Source: Limisalsivibrio acetivorans
Lineage (GTDB): Bacteria; Chrysiogenota; Deferribacteres; Deferribacterales; Geovibrionaceae
Length of the DNA: 64,000 nt
Assembly: GCF_000421105.1 (NCBI RefSeq)
Contig: NZ_ATWF01000002.1
Coordinates: 434,001 to 498,000 of the forward strand
Reading direction: 5' to 3'
The notes beneath the pieces are model-generated. The model was not told the DNA's origin. It made no database searches and saw nothing but the letters and a program-made list of their open reading frames with translations. The translations under genes and the position numbers were made by a program. Every line of letters starts with the position of its first letter. Position 1 is the stretch's first letter. Of the stretch, positions 17,661 to 25,650 are shown piece after piece.

Positions 17661-18622
17661 CTTGATATAACCTCCAGAGCGTTCATAACGTTGATAATCG
17701 AGCCCTTGCCATGCTCCGGCTCCTCACCGGTTTCAACACATCTGATGAAGGAGTTTATGGCGTTCTCAAGGGGCTGGGATACAGGGATATCGATAACCCG
17801 TTCCTCACCGTAGCGGTACTGAACAAGGTGCTTATGCAGGGCGTTTGCGTCCAGATCCTCCTCCATGATAACACCACGGTCGTATACCTTGAGCTTGTCG
17901 GGGGCTGTATCATCATAGACCGCCATCATGTCCTCGCCGCCGATGATCATCTCTCGCACCTTTACTGGGCTGAGCCAGGATACGGCTATGTTAATGATGG
18001 GGCCGTCCTGAATGTCGAAGTTTATATTTGCAAGGGCATCGTTGGGGAAATCCCTGTATTTGCGCCTTGTCACTGTTACGTTACGGATATCGAGGCCGAA
18101 GAGGTAGTCGATGATCGAGAGATCATGCACCGCAAGATCCCATACAACGTCAACACTGTGCTGAAATAACCCGAGGTTGATCCGCCTGCTGTTCACGTAT
18201 ACCACATCCCCGAACTTACCCTCATCGAGGAGGTTCTTAAGCTTCTTGACGGGGTCGGAATAGAGGAATACATGATCCACAAATGAGATCAGTCCTCTGT
18301 CCTGCGCCTTAACGATTATCTCGTAGGCGTGGCGTATATCTGTGGTGAAGGGTTTTTCCACGAAGATATGTTTGCCGTGCTCAAGGCACTCCATGGCAAT
18401 CCTGTGGTGTGTCTGGGGGGGAGTGGCTATGAAAACCGCCTCGCAGTCGGATTTAAGAACATCGTCCAGCGTCTTATCCGGATCGGTTCCGTAATCCTCC
18501 TGTCCAGCCTTTGCCCTTTCAGGCGTTGTGTCGATGATATACTCGGGGGATGAACCCACAGAGTCGAGCGTTCTGGCAACGTTGCGCCCCCAGTAGCCGT
18601 ATCCTATCAATGCCGTTTTCAT
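17648..18622 (-). CDS. Gfo/Idh/MocA-family oxidoreductase
   Basis: A 324-aa NAD(P)-dependent oxidoreductase: ALIGYGYWGRNVART for nucleotide binding, IATPPQTHH and the catalytic FVEKPFTTD, with VWDLAVHDLSIIDYL supplying the His. Its start overlaps the acyltransferase stop by 4 bases and its end overlaps the aminotransferase gene by 13. It differs from the other Gfo/Idh protein at 15503. One of the two likely oxidises C3 of an NDP-sugar; whether the second acts on the same route or on a separate sugar is not clear. Confidence 0.83.
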   Translation of the reverse strand: MKTALIGYGYWGRNVARTLDSVGSSPEYIIDTTPERAKAGQEDYGTDPDKTLDDVLKSDCEAVFIATPPQTHHRIAMECLEHGKHIFVEKPFTTDIRHAYEIIVKAQDRGLISFVDHVFLYSDPVKKLKNLLDEGKFGDVVYVNSRRINLGLFQHSVDVVWDLAVHDLSIIDYLFGLDIRNVTVTRRKYRDFPNDALANINFDIQDGPIINIAVSWLSPVKVREMIIGGEDMMAVYDDTAPDKLKVYDRGVIMEEDLDANALHKHLVQYRYGEERVIDIPVSQPLENAINSFIRCVETGEEPEHGKGSIINVMNALEVISRCGK

Positions 18623-19155
18623 TTCACTGCTCCCCTTGAAACCGCCCTCTGGCCATACACAAGCTCATCATCCGCCATATCCTTTGCAACAAGGCTTCCG
18701 GCTCCAGCCATCGCTCTCTCGCCGATGGTTACACCGCAGAGAACAACACTCCCTGCGCCGATGCTTGCATAGTCCTTTACAACGGTTTCGGTTATTTCAT
18801 ATTCCTGTATCAGCTCCCCGCTGTTGGTGCATGAACGGGGGTACAGATCGTTTGTGAAGGTTACGTTGGGGCCTATGAAAACCCCCTTGCCGAGGCTGAC
18901 CCCTTCGGGTATGAAAACAAAGGGCTCGAGCTTGCACCGCTCTCCGAGGGTAACGCCGGGGCGGATCTCCACAAAGTTGCCTATCTTACACTCCGCACCG
19001 ATCCTGCACCCGTAAATATTCACGTTCGCCCACAGGTTTACACCCTCACCGAGGATGCAGTTCTTCACTATTATGTTGAACTCGGGTATATGAAGGTCCT
19101 GCGGGGTTTCGTTATCGAATTCGATTCTTTCATTTCTTACAAGTATATAGCCCAA
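18619..19155 (-). CDS. Hexapeptide-repeat N-acetyltransferase (WbpD/WlbB-like)
   Basis: A 178-aa left-handed beta-helix acyltransferase. Hexapeptide turns run from about residue 28 to 160 (NCILGEGVNLWANVNI, IGNFVEIRPGVTLGE, YASIGAGSVVLCGVTIGE), and the GPNVTFTNDLYPRS loop is typical of WbpD/WlbB and FdtC acetyltransferases that N-acetylate 3-amino sugars. The start is TTG at 19155, with AGGGGG 6 bases upstream and no usable ATG near the N-terminus. Together with the downstream oxidoreductase and aminotransferase this forms the standard oxidation-amination-acetylation trio. Confidence 0.85.
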   Translation of the reverse strand: MGYILVRNERIEFDNETPQDLHIPEFNIIVKNCILGEGVNLWANVNIYGCRIGAECKIGNFVEIRPGVTLGERCKLEPFVFIPEGVSLGKGVFIGPNVTFTNDLYPRSCTNSGELIQEYEITETVVKDYASIGAGSVVLCGVTIGERAMAGAGSLVAKDMADDELVYGQRAVSRGAVK

Positions 19156-19164
19156 AACAACCCC

Positions 19165-20151
19165 CTATACCCTACCGGACCAGCTTCGAAGCTCCTCTAT
19201 GGTGAGGAAGTGCTCATTGGTGTCTGATTTATAGTGGAATTCGGGGTCAACCAGCGCTCCGCCCGGGGTGAAGTGTTTGGCGTTGTCCCACCAGTTGAAG
19301 TTGGGATATATGATAAAATAGTTGTCGTACTCATAGGTTGTGCGGGAATCCTCCATGGTTATCATCTCCTCATGGAGCTTCTCCCCCTCCCTTATTCCAA
19401 TCTCCTTCTGCTCTGCCTCCGGAAGCATCGCCTCTGCGAGGTCGGTGACACGGAAGGAGGGTATCTTGGCAACGTATATCTCCCCCCCCTTCGATTCGTT
19501 TATAGCACGGATAACCATCTGAACCCCCTGCTCAAGGGTGATCCAGAAGCGTGTCATACGGAAATCGGTGATGGGGAGCTCCCTTGCGCCGCTATCCACT
19601 AGCCTGCGGAAGAATGGGATCACAGAACCCCTGCTTCCGGCCACATTGCCGTAGCGCACAACACTGAATGTGGTCCTCTTTGAGCCGGAATAGGCGTTTG
19701 CGGAGGTGAACAGCTTATCGGAAACAAGCTTGGTGGCACCATAGAGGTTAACAGGATGAACCGCCTTATCTGTGGAGAGTGCGATAACCTTGTCCACATT
19801 GCGGTCTATGGCGGCATCTATGATGTTCTGCGCTCCGTAGATGTTGGTCTTTATCGCTTCGAGGGGGTTATATTCAGCGGCGGGAACCTGCTTCAACGCA
19901 GCGGCGTGAACCACCACATCAACGCCGTCCAGCGCCCTGTACATCCGCTCCCTGTCACGCACATCCCCGATGAAGAATCGCATACGCCCGCTGAAGGAGC
20001 TGAACTCCTCCTGCATCACATACTGCTTGTACTCATCACGGGAGTAAATAATTACCTTCTTAGGATTGCAGTTTTCAAGGATATAACGGGTGAAAACTTT
20101 GCCGAAGGAGCCTGTGCCCCCAGTTACCAGAATGGTTTTATCGCTGAACAT
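19165..20151 (-). CDS. pseB: UDP-N-acetylglucosamine 4,6-dehydratase (inverting), PseB
   Basis: A 328-aa SDR of the PseB/FlaA1 type, the first enzyme of pseudaminic acid synthesis. It converts UDP-GlcNAc to the 4-keto-6-deoxy-L-arabino-HexNAc. Visible motifs are ILVTGGTGSFGK for NAD(P), IYSRDEYKQY, HAAALKQVP and LYGATKLVSDK with the Lys of the active site; DxxK-type chemistry is supported by LSTDKAVHP. The ATG is preceded by GAGGTGA at 9 bases. A 126-base gap with its own candidate promoter separates it from pseH, so pseB may start a second transcript. Confidence 0.93.
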   Translation of the reverse strand: MFSDKTILVTGGTGSFGKVFTRYILENCNPKKVIIYSRDEYKQYVMQEEFSSFSGRMRFFIGDVRDRERMYRALDGVDVVVHAAALKQVPAAEYNPLEAIKTNIYGAQNIIDAAIDRNVDKVIALSTDKAVHPVNLYGATKLVSDKLFTSANAYSGSKRTTFSVVRYGNVAGSRGSVIPFFRRLVDSGARELPITDFRMTRFWITLEQGVQMVIRAINESKGGEIYVAKIPSFRVTDLAEAMLPEAEQKEIGIREGEKLHEEMITMEDSRTTYEYDNYFIIYPNFNWWDNAKHFTPGGALVDPEFHYKSDTNEHFLTIEELRSWSGRV

Positions 20152-20201
20152 CGCTGTGTCACCTCTGCTCTTTTATGCAAAAACTTCATGTGGAGCAATG
20201 T

Positions 20202-20231
20202 ATTATAAAGACAATGCCCCGAAGGGTGAAA
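20202..20231 (-). promoter_or_regulatory. Candidate promoter upstream of pseB
   Basis: A perfect TATAAT lies at 20207-20202 on the minus strand, about 50 bases before the pseB ATG; the -35 region (TTCACC, 18-base spacing) is weak. A CCC-TTCG-GGG hairpin lies in the spacer. The rest of the 20152-20277 gap shows no gene. Confidence 0.4.
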
Positions 20232-20277
20232 AACTTTCCCGTTTAAGTTTTAGCATATTCCATGCCGTGCAGAGGCT

Positions 20278-20811
20278 CTAACCCCGCCCTTCGGCCTCCT
20301 GCTCTGTTATCCCCATAAGGAGGACATCGAGCCATTCGCCGTTTTTATGTATATATTCTCGAAGTTTACCCTCATGCCTGAAACCGTGCTTCTCATAGAA
20401 CTCCACAGCCTTATCGTTCCCCTCTATGACCTCAAGCTTAAGGGTATGCAAACCAAACTCCTTGAACGCAAGGAAGAAGAGCGCATTTATCAGTGTCTCC
20501 CCTGCACCTCTGGCATCGGGGGCGGAGTATATACCGAGCTTTGCGCTTCTGTGCTTTTCACTAATACACCCGATATTTACGACACCAATGGGCTCATCAT
20601 GCCTCTTAACGAGGAAGTGCTGTTCGCAGGACTGTCCCTCAAGGCTCCCCACGAAGCAGTAATGCTCATCCTCACCTATCTCATGATCCGTATACATCCA
20701 GTGGCGTATCTCAGGATCGTTTCTCCATCTTCGAACCAGCTCGGATTCTTCCTTCTTCAACACAACAAAATTAATCAGCTCGCAGAAACCTAAATCCCTT
20801 CTTTCTATCAT
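20278..20811 (-). CDS. pseH: GNAT N-acetyltransferase, PseH type
   Basis: A 177-aa GNAT acetyltransferase. In the pathway it would acetylate UDP-4-amino-4,6-dideoxy-N-acetyl-altrosamine at N4. SELVRRWRNDPEIRHWM is the usual start of PseH-like GNATs; GIYSAPDARGAGETLINAL is the acetyl-CoA loop and LHTLKLEVIEGNDKAVEFYEKHGF the C-terminal motif. I chose the ATG at 20811, which directly follows the pseI stop and has AAGGGGA upstream; in-frame starts at 20826 and 20841 lack a ribosome binding site. It is the last gene before the 126-base break in the cluster. Confidence 0.85.
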   Translation of the reverse strand: MIERRDLGFCELINFVVLKKEESELVRRWRNDPEIRHWMYTDHEIGEDEHYCFVGSLEGQSCEQHFLVKRHDEPIGVVNIGCISEKHRSAKLGIYSAPDARGAGETLINALFFLAFKEFGLHTLKLEVIEGNDKAVEFYEKHGFRHEGKLREYIHKNGEWLDVLLMGITEQEAEGRG

Positions 20812-20812
20812 A

Positions 20813-21886
20813 TCATTCCCCTTCATCTTCAAAGAGTTCAAAGGAAGCAGGAGTTCCTCTGTCTATATCCTGAGCCGCTGTTTTCCCAAGCAGCTCCCTG
20901 TAATGCTTTGTATGCAGACCACCAGCCGGCCGTATGGAGCGCAGGTTCTTCTCTGTGATAAGCTCACCCTTCTTAACGTCTTCAACGATGAAGAGTGATC
21001 GGGAGAAGGCTCTGCTACCTTTGGCCTTTTCGGTGAGCTGATAGTCGGGCTTACCAATGCTCGCCTCCGCCATTCGTACCTGACGCACCATCTCCGCAAA
21101 CTTCGCAGGCTCCATGGAGAAAGGGGCATCGGGTCCGCCCATGCTTCGATCTATTATGAAATGCTTCTCGATAACCTTTGCCCCGAGTGCAGCGGCAGCA
21201 ACGGGGACCGTGTGCCCCTCTGTATGATCAGAGACACCGGTAAGCACTCCGAAACGCTTACGCATATCCGCCATGGTGCTCAACTTCGCATCCTCCACTG
21301 GTGCGGGGTATGCGCTGGTGCATTTGAGTAGGATTATCTGGTCATTACCCGTACTGCGCACCGTCTCCACCGCTAGCTCGATATCCTCAAGCTCTGCAAT
21401 GCCGGTGGAGATTATTACAGGCTTACCCTTGGAGGCTGTGTACTCTATGAGCGGTATATCATTTATCTCGAAGCTGGCTATCTTGTATGCGGGTACATCC
21501 ATACCCTCTAAAAAGTCCACCGCTGTGAAATCAAACGGGCTCGAGAAACAGAGCATACCCAGTTCACCGGCCAGTTTTTTCAGTTTCGGCTGCCACTCCC
21601 AAGGTGTGTAGGCCTCTTTGTACAGGTCGTATAAAGTTCTTGAGTCCCAAAGGGTTCCATGGTTTATGGTGAAAAGGTCATTGTCGCAGTCTATGGTGAT
21701 AGTATCCGGGGTATAGGTTTGAAGCTTAACGGCATCCGCCCCCGCCTCAGCCATGGCACGGATGGTGGATTCCGCCACAGTGTAATCCCCGCCGTGGTTG
21801 CAGGAGAGCTCCGCAATGATCAGTGCGGGGGATTCATCGTCCAGAATCCTTCCGCCTATTCTTACTTCCCGCTTATCTCTTTCCAT
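20813..21886 (-). CDS. pseI: Pseudaminic acid synthase, PseI
   Basis: A 357-aa NeuB-family enzyme that condenses 2,4-diacetamido-2,4,6-trideoxy-altrose with phosphoenolpyruvate. The TIM-barrel part shows IIAELSCNHGGD, GADAVKLQTYTPDT, LKCTSAYPAP and SDHTEGHTVPVAA-GAKVIEKHF, all PEP and metal binding motifs; the C-terminal SAF (antifreeze-like) domain follows (about residues 290-350). EL.CNH and TPDTIT favour pseudaminate over sialate or legionaminate synthase. The ATG has GAGGA upstream and lies 25 bases inside the formyltransferase-like gene. Confidence 0.92.
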   Translation of the reverse strand: MERDKREVRIGGRILDDESPALIIAELSCNHGGDYTVAESTIRAMAEAGADAVKLQTYTPDTITIDCDNDLFTINHGTLWDSRTLYDLYKEAYTPWEWQPKLKKLAGELGMLCFSSPFDFTAVDFLEGMDVPAYKIASFEINDIPLIEYTASKGKPVIISTGIAELEDIELAVETVRSTGNDQIILLKCTSAYPAPVEDAKLSTMADMRKRFGVLTGVSDHTEGHTVPVAAAALGAKVIEKHFIIDRSMGGPDAPFSMEPAKFAEMVRQVRMAEASIGKPDYQLTEKAKGSRAFSRSLFIVEDVKKGELITEKNLRSIRPAGGLHTKHYRELLGKTAAQDIDRGTPASFELFEDEGE

Positions 21887-22461
21887 AGCTTCCTCAGCTC
21901 TGTTATGGTTATATCCTCACCCGTCTCTTTTACCCTTTTCTTTAACTCTACCAGTTCGTCAGGCGCATGGTAGCTCCCCTCATCCTCTCTGGGGATAGCC
22001 TTCAGCCTCCGTTCACGTATGTAGCTCCAGTTGAAATGGAACATATCCAGCAGACGTTCAACCAGCATCTCCTTGAGAGTGGCGAGGGTCTCCCTATCCT
22101 CATCGGGCTCAATGCGTTCCTGCACAAGTATATCGCCGTTGCGCAATTCACTGTCCACTACCCTGTGCATGCTCACACCCTTTGGCGTACCCTCTATACA
22201 GCTCCACAGCATGGGATCGTAACCCCTGTTCCACGGGAGGTAGGAGGGCTGGAGGTTTATTATCCTGTTCCTGAATTCATCCAGAAGATTACCGGGGATG
22301 GAATGCTCATAGAATACGGATATTATAAATCCGGGGTCAGATTCCAAAGCCTCGGCAAGGGTTATACCCCCTGTGTGGACGGTAACCTTTCGTTCCCGCT
22401 CCTCAAGCCATTCGGCAAGAGGGTTTGCCTGTGTGCTGTCTGTCAGCAGCAGTATATTCAT
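21862..22461 (-). CDS. Formyltransferase-fold protein with altered catalytic residues
   Basis: A 199-aa protein of the formyltransferase fold (PF00551 type), as used by sugar N-formyltransferases and Fmt. The family core INLQPSYLPWNRGYDP-LW is obvious, followed by GTPKGVSMHRV and NGDILVQ. In E. coli Fmt the catalytic set is Asn106, His108 and Asp144; here the Asn is kept, the His aligns with Gln (N-L-Q) and the Asp of LDTGD aligns with Arg (LRNGD). It is embedded in the pse operon with 4- and 25-base overlaps. It could formylate a pseudaminic precursor by another mechanism, bind sugar without catalysis, or transfer another group. Confidence 0.75.
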   Translation of the reverse strand: MNILLLTDSTQANPLAEWLEERERKVTVHTGGITLAEALESDPGFIISVFYEHSIPGNLLDEFRNRIINLQPSYLPWNRGYDPMLWSCIEGTPKGVSMHRVVDSELRNGDILVQERIEPDEDRETLATLKEMLVERLLDMFHFNWSYIRERRLKAIPREDEGSYHAPDELVELKKRVKETGEDITITELRKLWKEISGK

Positions 22462-23354
22462 CGCACTCTCTCCAGAATAAATTCAGCGGCCCTTCTGGCA
22501 CCCTGGCCATCGACCAGCTCCCTTGCGGAGGTATTCACACCCCTGCCCAGGACCGCCGCATGCTTCCTTAGAAGCCCTTCGAATCCTTCATCATAAGCCC
22601 TTCCGGCACTTTTGAAAACCCCGCTGCGCTCCCATGCCCTAAGGTTGTTCTCCTGATTCTCCGCAACGGAGAAGATGCATCCCGTAAGCCCCGCTCTGGC
22701 CAGCTCATATGTTGTCTGGCCGGCGGCGGAGAAGGCGCAGGATGAGATCTGCATAAGCTTAAGCATCTCCTCTGCGTCCAGATCAAAGAAGGTATTCACC
22801 CTCACCGAGCTCACCGGAGGCTTCACCGAAAGGACGTTCAGCGTCTCATCCGTCTGCTCAAGGAGCACCCGGCAGATCTTTTCCAACACATTCCCCGGCG
22901 TACTCCCCCCAGCACTCACAAAGATCCCCTGCTCCCCCTCCATGGGGGTGAGATCCCAGAAGGGTTTCCTGAGCAGAGCGTATTCAACGCCGAGGAGGGT
23001 ATCATCCCGGTTATAGGGGAGCTCTTCGGCATAAAGTGCACCGTTTATAACAACGCCCGGAGGGTACTCCAAACGCATATAGTCATCCAAAAAAACATCC
23101 AGACCGTTATCAAGACCCTTAAGGTATAAGGCATCCGGTTCATAGGAGTCTATTACACATATATCAAAGCCGGACGGAGGCGTATCCTCCTGCCACTGCT
23201 CCGCTTTTATGCCGCATCCCGCACCGTATGTTCCGTCCACATAAACCACAGGATCCTCACCACGCTCACGCAGGGCATCCCTGAGAGCCAGACATCTGCC
23301 GAGGTGACCGAAACCTGTTTTACCACCCGCAGCGGTGAAGATACCGATCCTCAT
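22458..23354 (-). CDS. pseG: UDP-2,4-diacetamido-2,4,6-trideoxy-altropyranose hydrolase, PseG
   Basis: A 298-aa GT-B-fold hydrolase that removes UDP from the nucleotide sugar. The N-terminal G-G-K-T-G-F-G-H-L-G-R-C-L stretch carries the catalytic His of PseG (H17 equivalent). IFVSAGGSTPGN and the nucleotide-binding AGQTTYELARAGL follow. The start overlaps the pseF stop by 4 bases and the end overlaps the formyltransferase-like gene by 4. Its position between PseF and PseI matches known pse clusters. Confidence 0.9.
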   Translation of the reverse strand: MRIGIFTAAGGKTGFGHLGRCLALRDALRERGEDPVVYVDGTYGAGCGIKAEQWQEDTPPSGFDICVIDSYEPDALYLKGLDNGLDVFLDDYMRLEYPPGVVINGALYAEELPYNRDDTLLGVEYALLRKPFWDLTPMEGEQGIFVSAGGSTPGNVLEKICRVLLEQTDETLNVLSVKPPVSSVRVNTFFDLDAEEMLKLMQISSCAFSAAGQTTYELARAGLTGCIFSVAENQENNLRAWERSGVFKSAGRAYDEGFEGLLRKHAAVLGRGVNTSARELVDGQGARRAAEFILERVR

Positions 23355-24175
23355 CCAAGCTCACGTTTGAGTAAGGATGCCGAGTACTTCATATCCTGCC
23401 TCTCAAGGAGCTTGACCGCTTCCTCCAGCTCCTCTTTTTCATCGGAAAAAACACGCTTCTGCATAACGGAGGCGTTTATATCCCTCAACCACGGCTTATC
23501 ATTGAATAGCTCCACGATATCCTTAAGCCCGAAATCCTCACCCAGATAGTCGTACACGGTGCATATGAGGTTGTAATCCTCGGGAGTATCCAGAGTTATG
23601 CGGATGTCCGGTGCGATAAGGCTGTGGTCCGGACAACGGTAGGAGGCGGTTGTGAACGCTCCGCTCTTATATATATAAGGGGTGACATGCTCACGGTAGT
23701 CATCCCTTTCGGTCTCTTTGTAAGCCCTATCCAGAGCTTCGAAGGTGAAAATCTCCGTATCCATGCCGTGGGGGAAGGTCCTCTCGGCGGTATTTGACAT
23801 ATAGTCACGCCCGCTTCTTCTGAACTCCTCCAGCATCATATCGATAACAACGGGGTCGATGCATGGGCAGTCCGCCGTGATGCGGACGATTATATCAAGG
23901 CTGGAAGCGGCGGCCGCTCCGTAGTATCTGGCAAGAACATCATCCTCGCTCCCCCTGAAAAGCTCCGCACCGGATCTCTCTGCAACAGGTATAACCGCAT
24001 CGTCCACACTGTTTGTTGTAGTTGCAACGACAACATCGTTCGCAGAGGATGCTCTGCATCTTTTAACAACCTGCCCGAGTACGGTGGTGTCGCCGCCGTA
24101 GGGGAGCGGTTTCAGGATCTTGGCAGGGAGCCTTGAGGAACCCGTTCTCGCCTGTATGACAATTCCGGTTCTCAT
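23351..24175 (-). CDS. pseF: CMP-pseudaminic acid cytidylyltransferase, PseF/SpsF-like
   Basis: A 274-aa nucleotidyltransferase. The N-terminal IVIQARTGSSRLPAKIL is the CTP-binding signature of the SpsF/PseF family; VVATTTNSVDD, DVLARYYGAAA and ITADCPCIDP are the remaining nucleotide and metal motifs. It activates pseudaminic acid as CMP-Pse. It is somewhat longer than typical PseF (about 230 aa), with an extra helical C-terminus rich in Glu and Lys from about residue 235. Four-base overlaps on both sides tie it to pseC and pseG. Confidence 0.87.
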   Translation of the reverse strand: MRTGIVIQARTGSSRLPAKILKPLPYGGDTTVLGQVVKRCRASSANDVVVATTTNSVDDAVIPVAERSGAELFRGSEDDVLARYYGAAAASSLDIIVRITADCPCIDPVVIDMMLEEFRRSGRDYMSNTAERTFPHGMDTEIFTFEALDRAYKETERDDYREHVTPYIYKSGAFTTASYRCPDHSLIAPDIRITLDTPEDYNLICTVYDYLGEDFGLKDIVELFNDKPWLRDINASVMQKRVFSDEKEELEEAVKLLERQDMKYSASLLKRELG

Positions 24176-25317
24176 CCAAGCTCCTCCAGTGTTTTGTTTA
24201 CAACATCTATAACTCTATCCGTCTCCTTCTCGCTCATCAGAGGAAACATCGGCAGGCTTATCACCTTCTTGTAGAACTCCTCGGTCTCCGGAAGGCTGAA
24301 ATCCTCAAAGCCGTTCTCCCTGTAAAAGGGATGCTGGTAAACAGGAACATAGTGCACCTGGGCGAGGATACCCTCCGCATGGAGCCTTTCGTAGAACTCC
24401 TTCCTGTCGACACTCACCCTGACGGGGTAAAGATGGTAGCTGTGCATGGTTCGAGGTCTGTACGGCGGGGTTTCGATAAGCTGGTTCTCCATGAACGCTT
24501 CGTCGTACTTTATGGAGATATCCCGGCGTTTCTCGATGAACATGTCGAGCTTCTTAAGCTGGCTTACGCCGAGAGCTGCCTGTATATCGCACATGCGGTA
24601 GTTGAACCCGAGCTCCTGCATCTCCATATACCAGCCGCCATGGGACTCCTTCTCGAAATCCGTTCTGGTAATGCCATGATTGCGGAATCGGCAGAGGCGT
24701 TCGGCGGTGTCCGTATCGTTGGTGAGCACAGCTCCCCCCTCCCCTGTGGTGAAATGCTTTACCGGATGGAAGCTGAAAACTGTCATATCCGAATAGGCAC
24801 AGGAGCCTGTCTTTGTATCCTTGTATACAGCACCCGGGGCGTGGGATGCATCCTCGATAACCTTAAGCCCCTTATCGGAGGCTATCCCGGCGATACGCTC
24901 CATATCAGCAGGCTGGCCAGCATAGTGCACGGGAACGATCAGGGTTGTGGTCTCATCTATGAGTGCTTCGATATTATCTGGGTTAATATTCCCCGTATCC
25001 GGCTCTATATCTGCAAATCGGGGGGATGCGCCTAGATACAGGCCGGCATTGACTGTGGCGGCGAAGGTCATTGCGCTTGTGATGAAAGTGTGTCCCGCAT
25101 CGAGCCATGCGGCGTGGTATGCGGCGTGCAGTGCGGAGGTTCCGCTATTGAAGACCACGGCGTAGTCCGCATCGAACCTTGACGCCAGCTCCTTCTCGAA
25201 AAGCTCCACAAAGGGGCCTCCTGTTATCATATCCCCCTTCAGAGATTGAATAACCGAATCAATATCGTCCTTATCTATCCACTGCCTGCCGTAGGGTATC
25301 TTCTCTCTGCCGGACAT
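24172..25317 (-). CDS. pseC: UDP-4-amino-4,6-dideoxy-N-acetyl-altrosamine transaminase, PseC
   Basis: A 381-aa PLP aminotransferase, second step of pseudaminic acid synthesis. MSGREKIPYGRQWIDKDDI is the usual PseC N-terminus; VFNSGTSALHAAY binds phosphate, VIEDASHAPGA carries the PLP-nitrogen Asp, and TVFSFHPVKHFTTGEGG holds the Schiff-base Lys (HPVKH, a PseC hallmark). It is the first gene of the leftward pse block; GGGAGG lies 9 bases before the ATG. A weak promoter (TAAAAT at 25358-25353) is possible in the short space upstream, just beyond the flagellin-side terminator. Confidence 0.93.
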   Translation of the reverse strand: MSGREKIPYGRQWIDKDDIDSVIQSLKGDMITGGPFVELFEKELASRFDADYAVVFNSGTSALHAAYHAAWLDAGHTFITSAMTFAATVNAGLYLGASPRFADIEPDTGNINPDNIEALIDETTTLIVPVHYAGQPADMERIAGIASDKGLKVIEDASHAPGAVYKDTKTGSCAYSDMTVFSFHPVKHFTTGEGGAVLTNDTDTAERLCRFRNHGITRTDFEKESHGGWYMEMQELGFNYRMCDIQAALGVSQLKKLDMFIEKRRDISIKYDEAFMENQLIETPPYRPRTMHSYHLYPVRVSVDRKEFYERLHAEGILAQVHYVPVYQHPFYRENGFEDFSLPETEEFYKKVISLPMFPLMSEKETDRVIDVVNKTLEELG

Positions 25318-25393
25318 AAGATAACGCCTCCCTTCTGATATGCATACTTCGTATTTTACACTCTATTGAACTCTTATTAAAGGATTTTGGAGG

Positions 25394-25424
25394 AAAAAAG
25401 AAGGGGGCCTTTAAAGGCCCCCTT
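25394..25424 (-). terminator. Rho-independent terminator after the DUF2292-like gene
   Basis: A perfect 24-base palindrome (25401-25424, GGGGGCCTTT/AAAGGCCCCC core) is followed on the minus strand by CTTCTTTTTT. It ends the flagellin-side transcript before pseC. Confidence 0.9.
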
Positions 25425-25434
25425 TGAATGGTAT

Positions 25435-25602
25435 TTAGATTTTAAGTGACTGAGTCTTTCTGACTATAGTAACCTTGCCGTTTTCAAATTTAACCTCTAC
25501 GGAGCCGTAGAAATTGCTTTGAAACATTTCCCGCAGAATCTCCTGAAGCTGATCAAGCTGGGAATTTTCCGGTTTATTATTACGTACACTCATTGCAGCC
25601 AT
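25435..25602 (-). CDS. DUF2292-like small protein (55 aa)
   Basis: A 55-aa reading frame with an excellent ribosome binding site (GGAGG, 6 bases before the ATG) lies between the flagellin and the terminator. The C-terminal half, YGSVEVKFENGKVTIVRKTQ, matches the pattern of DUF2292 small proteins (YGSVxIxxxDGKxxQIEKTE); the N-terminal half is a short amphipathic helix (QLDQLQEILREMF). Function is unknown. The gene is 48 bases downstream of the flagellin stop and probably shares its transcript, ending at the 25401-25424 hairpin. The coding case rests on the Shine-Dalgarno sequence, family pattern and context. Confidence 0.8.
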   Translation of the reverse strand: MAAMSVRNNKPENSQLDQLQEILREMFQSNFYGSVEVKFENGKVTIVRKTQSLKI

Positions 25603-25650
25603 TGTTTACCTCCCTGTATCATTCTGTAACGTCCCTGTCCGAATGACCCG

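Noticed and set aside
25318-25380. Strong promoter before pseC
   Set aside because: TAAAAT is present but no acceptable -35 box is at the right distance, so it is mentioned only with the gene.
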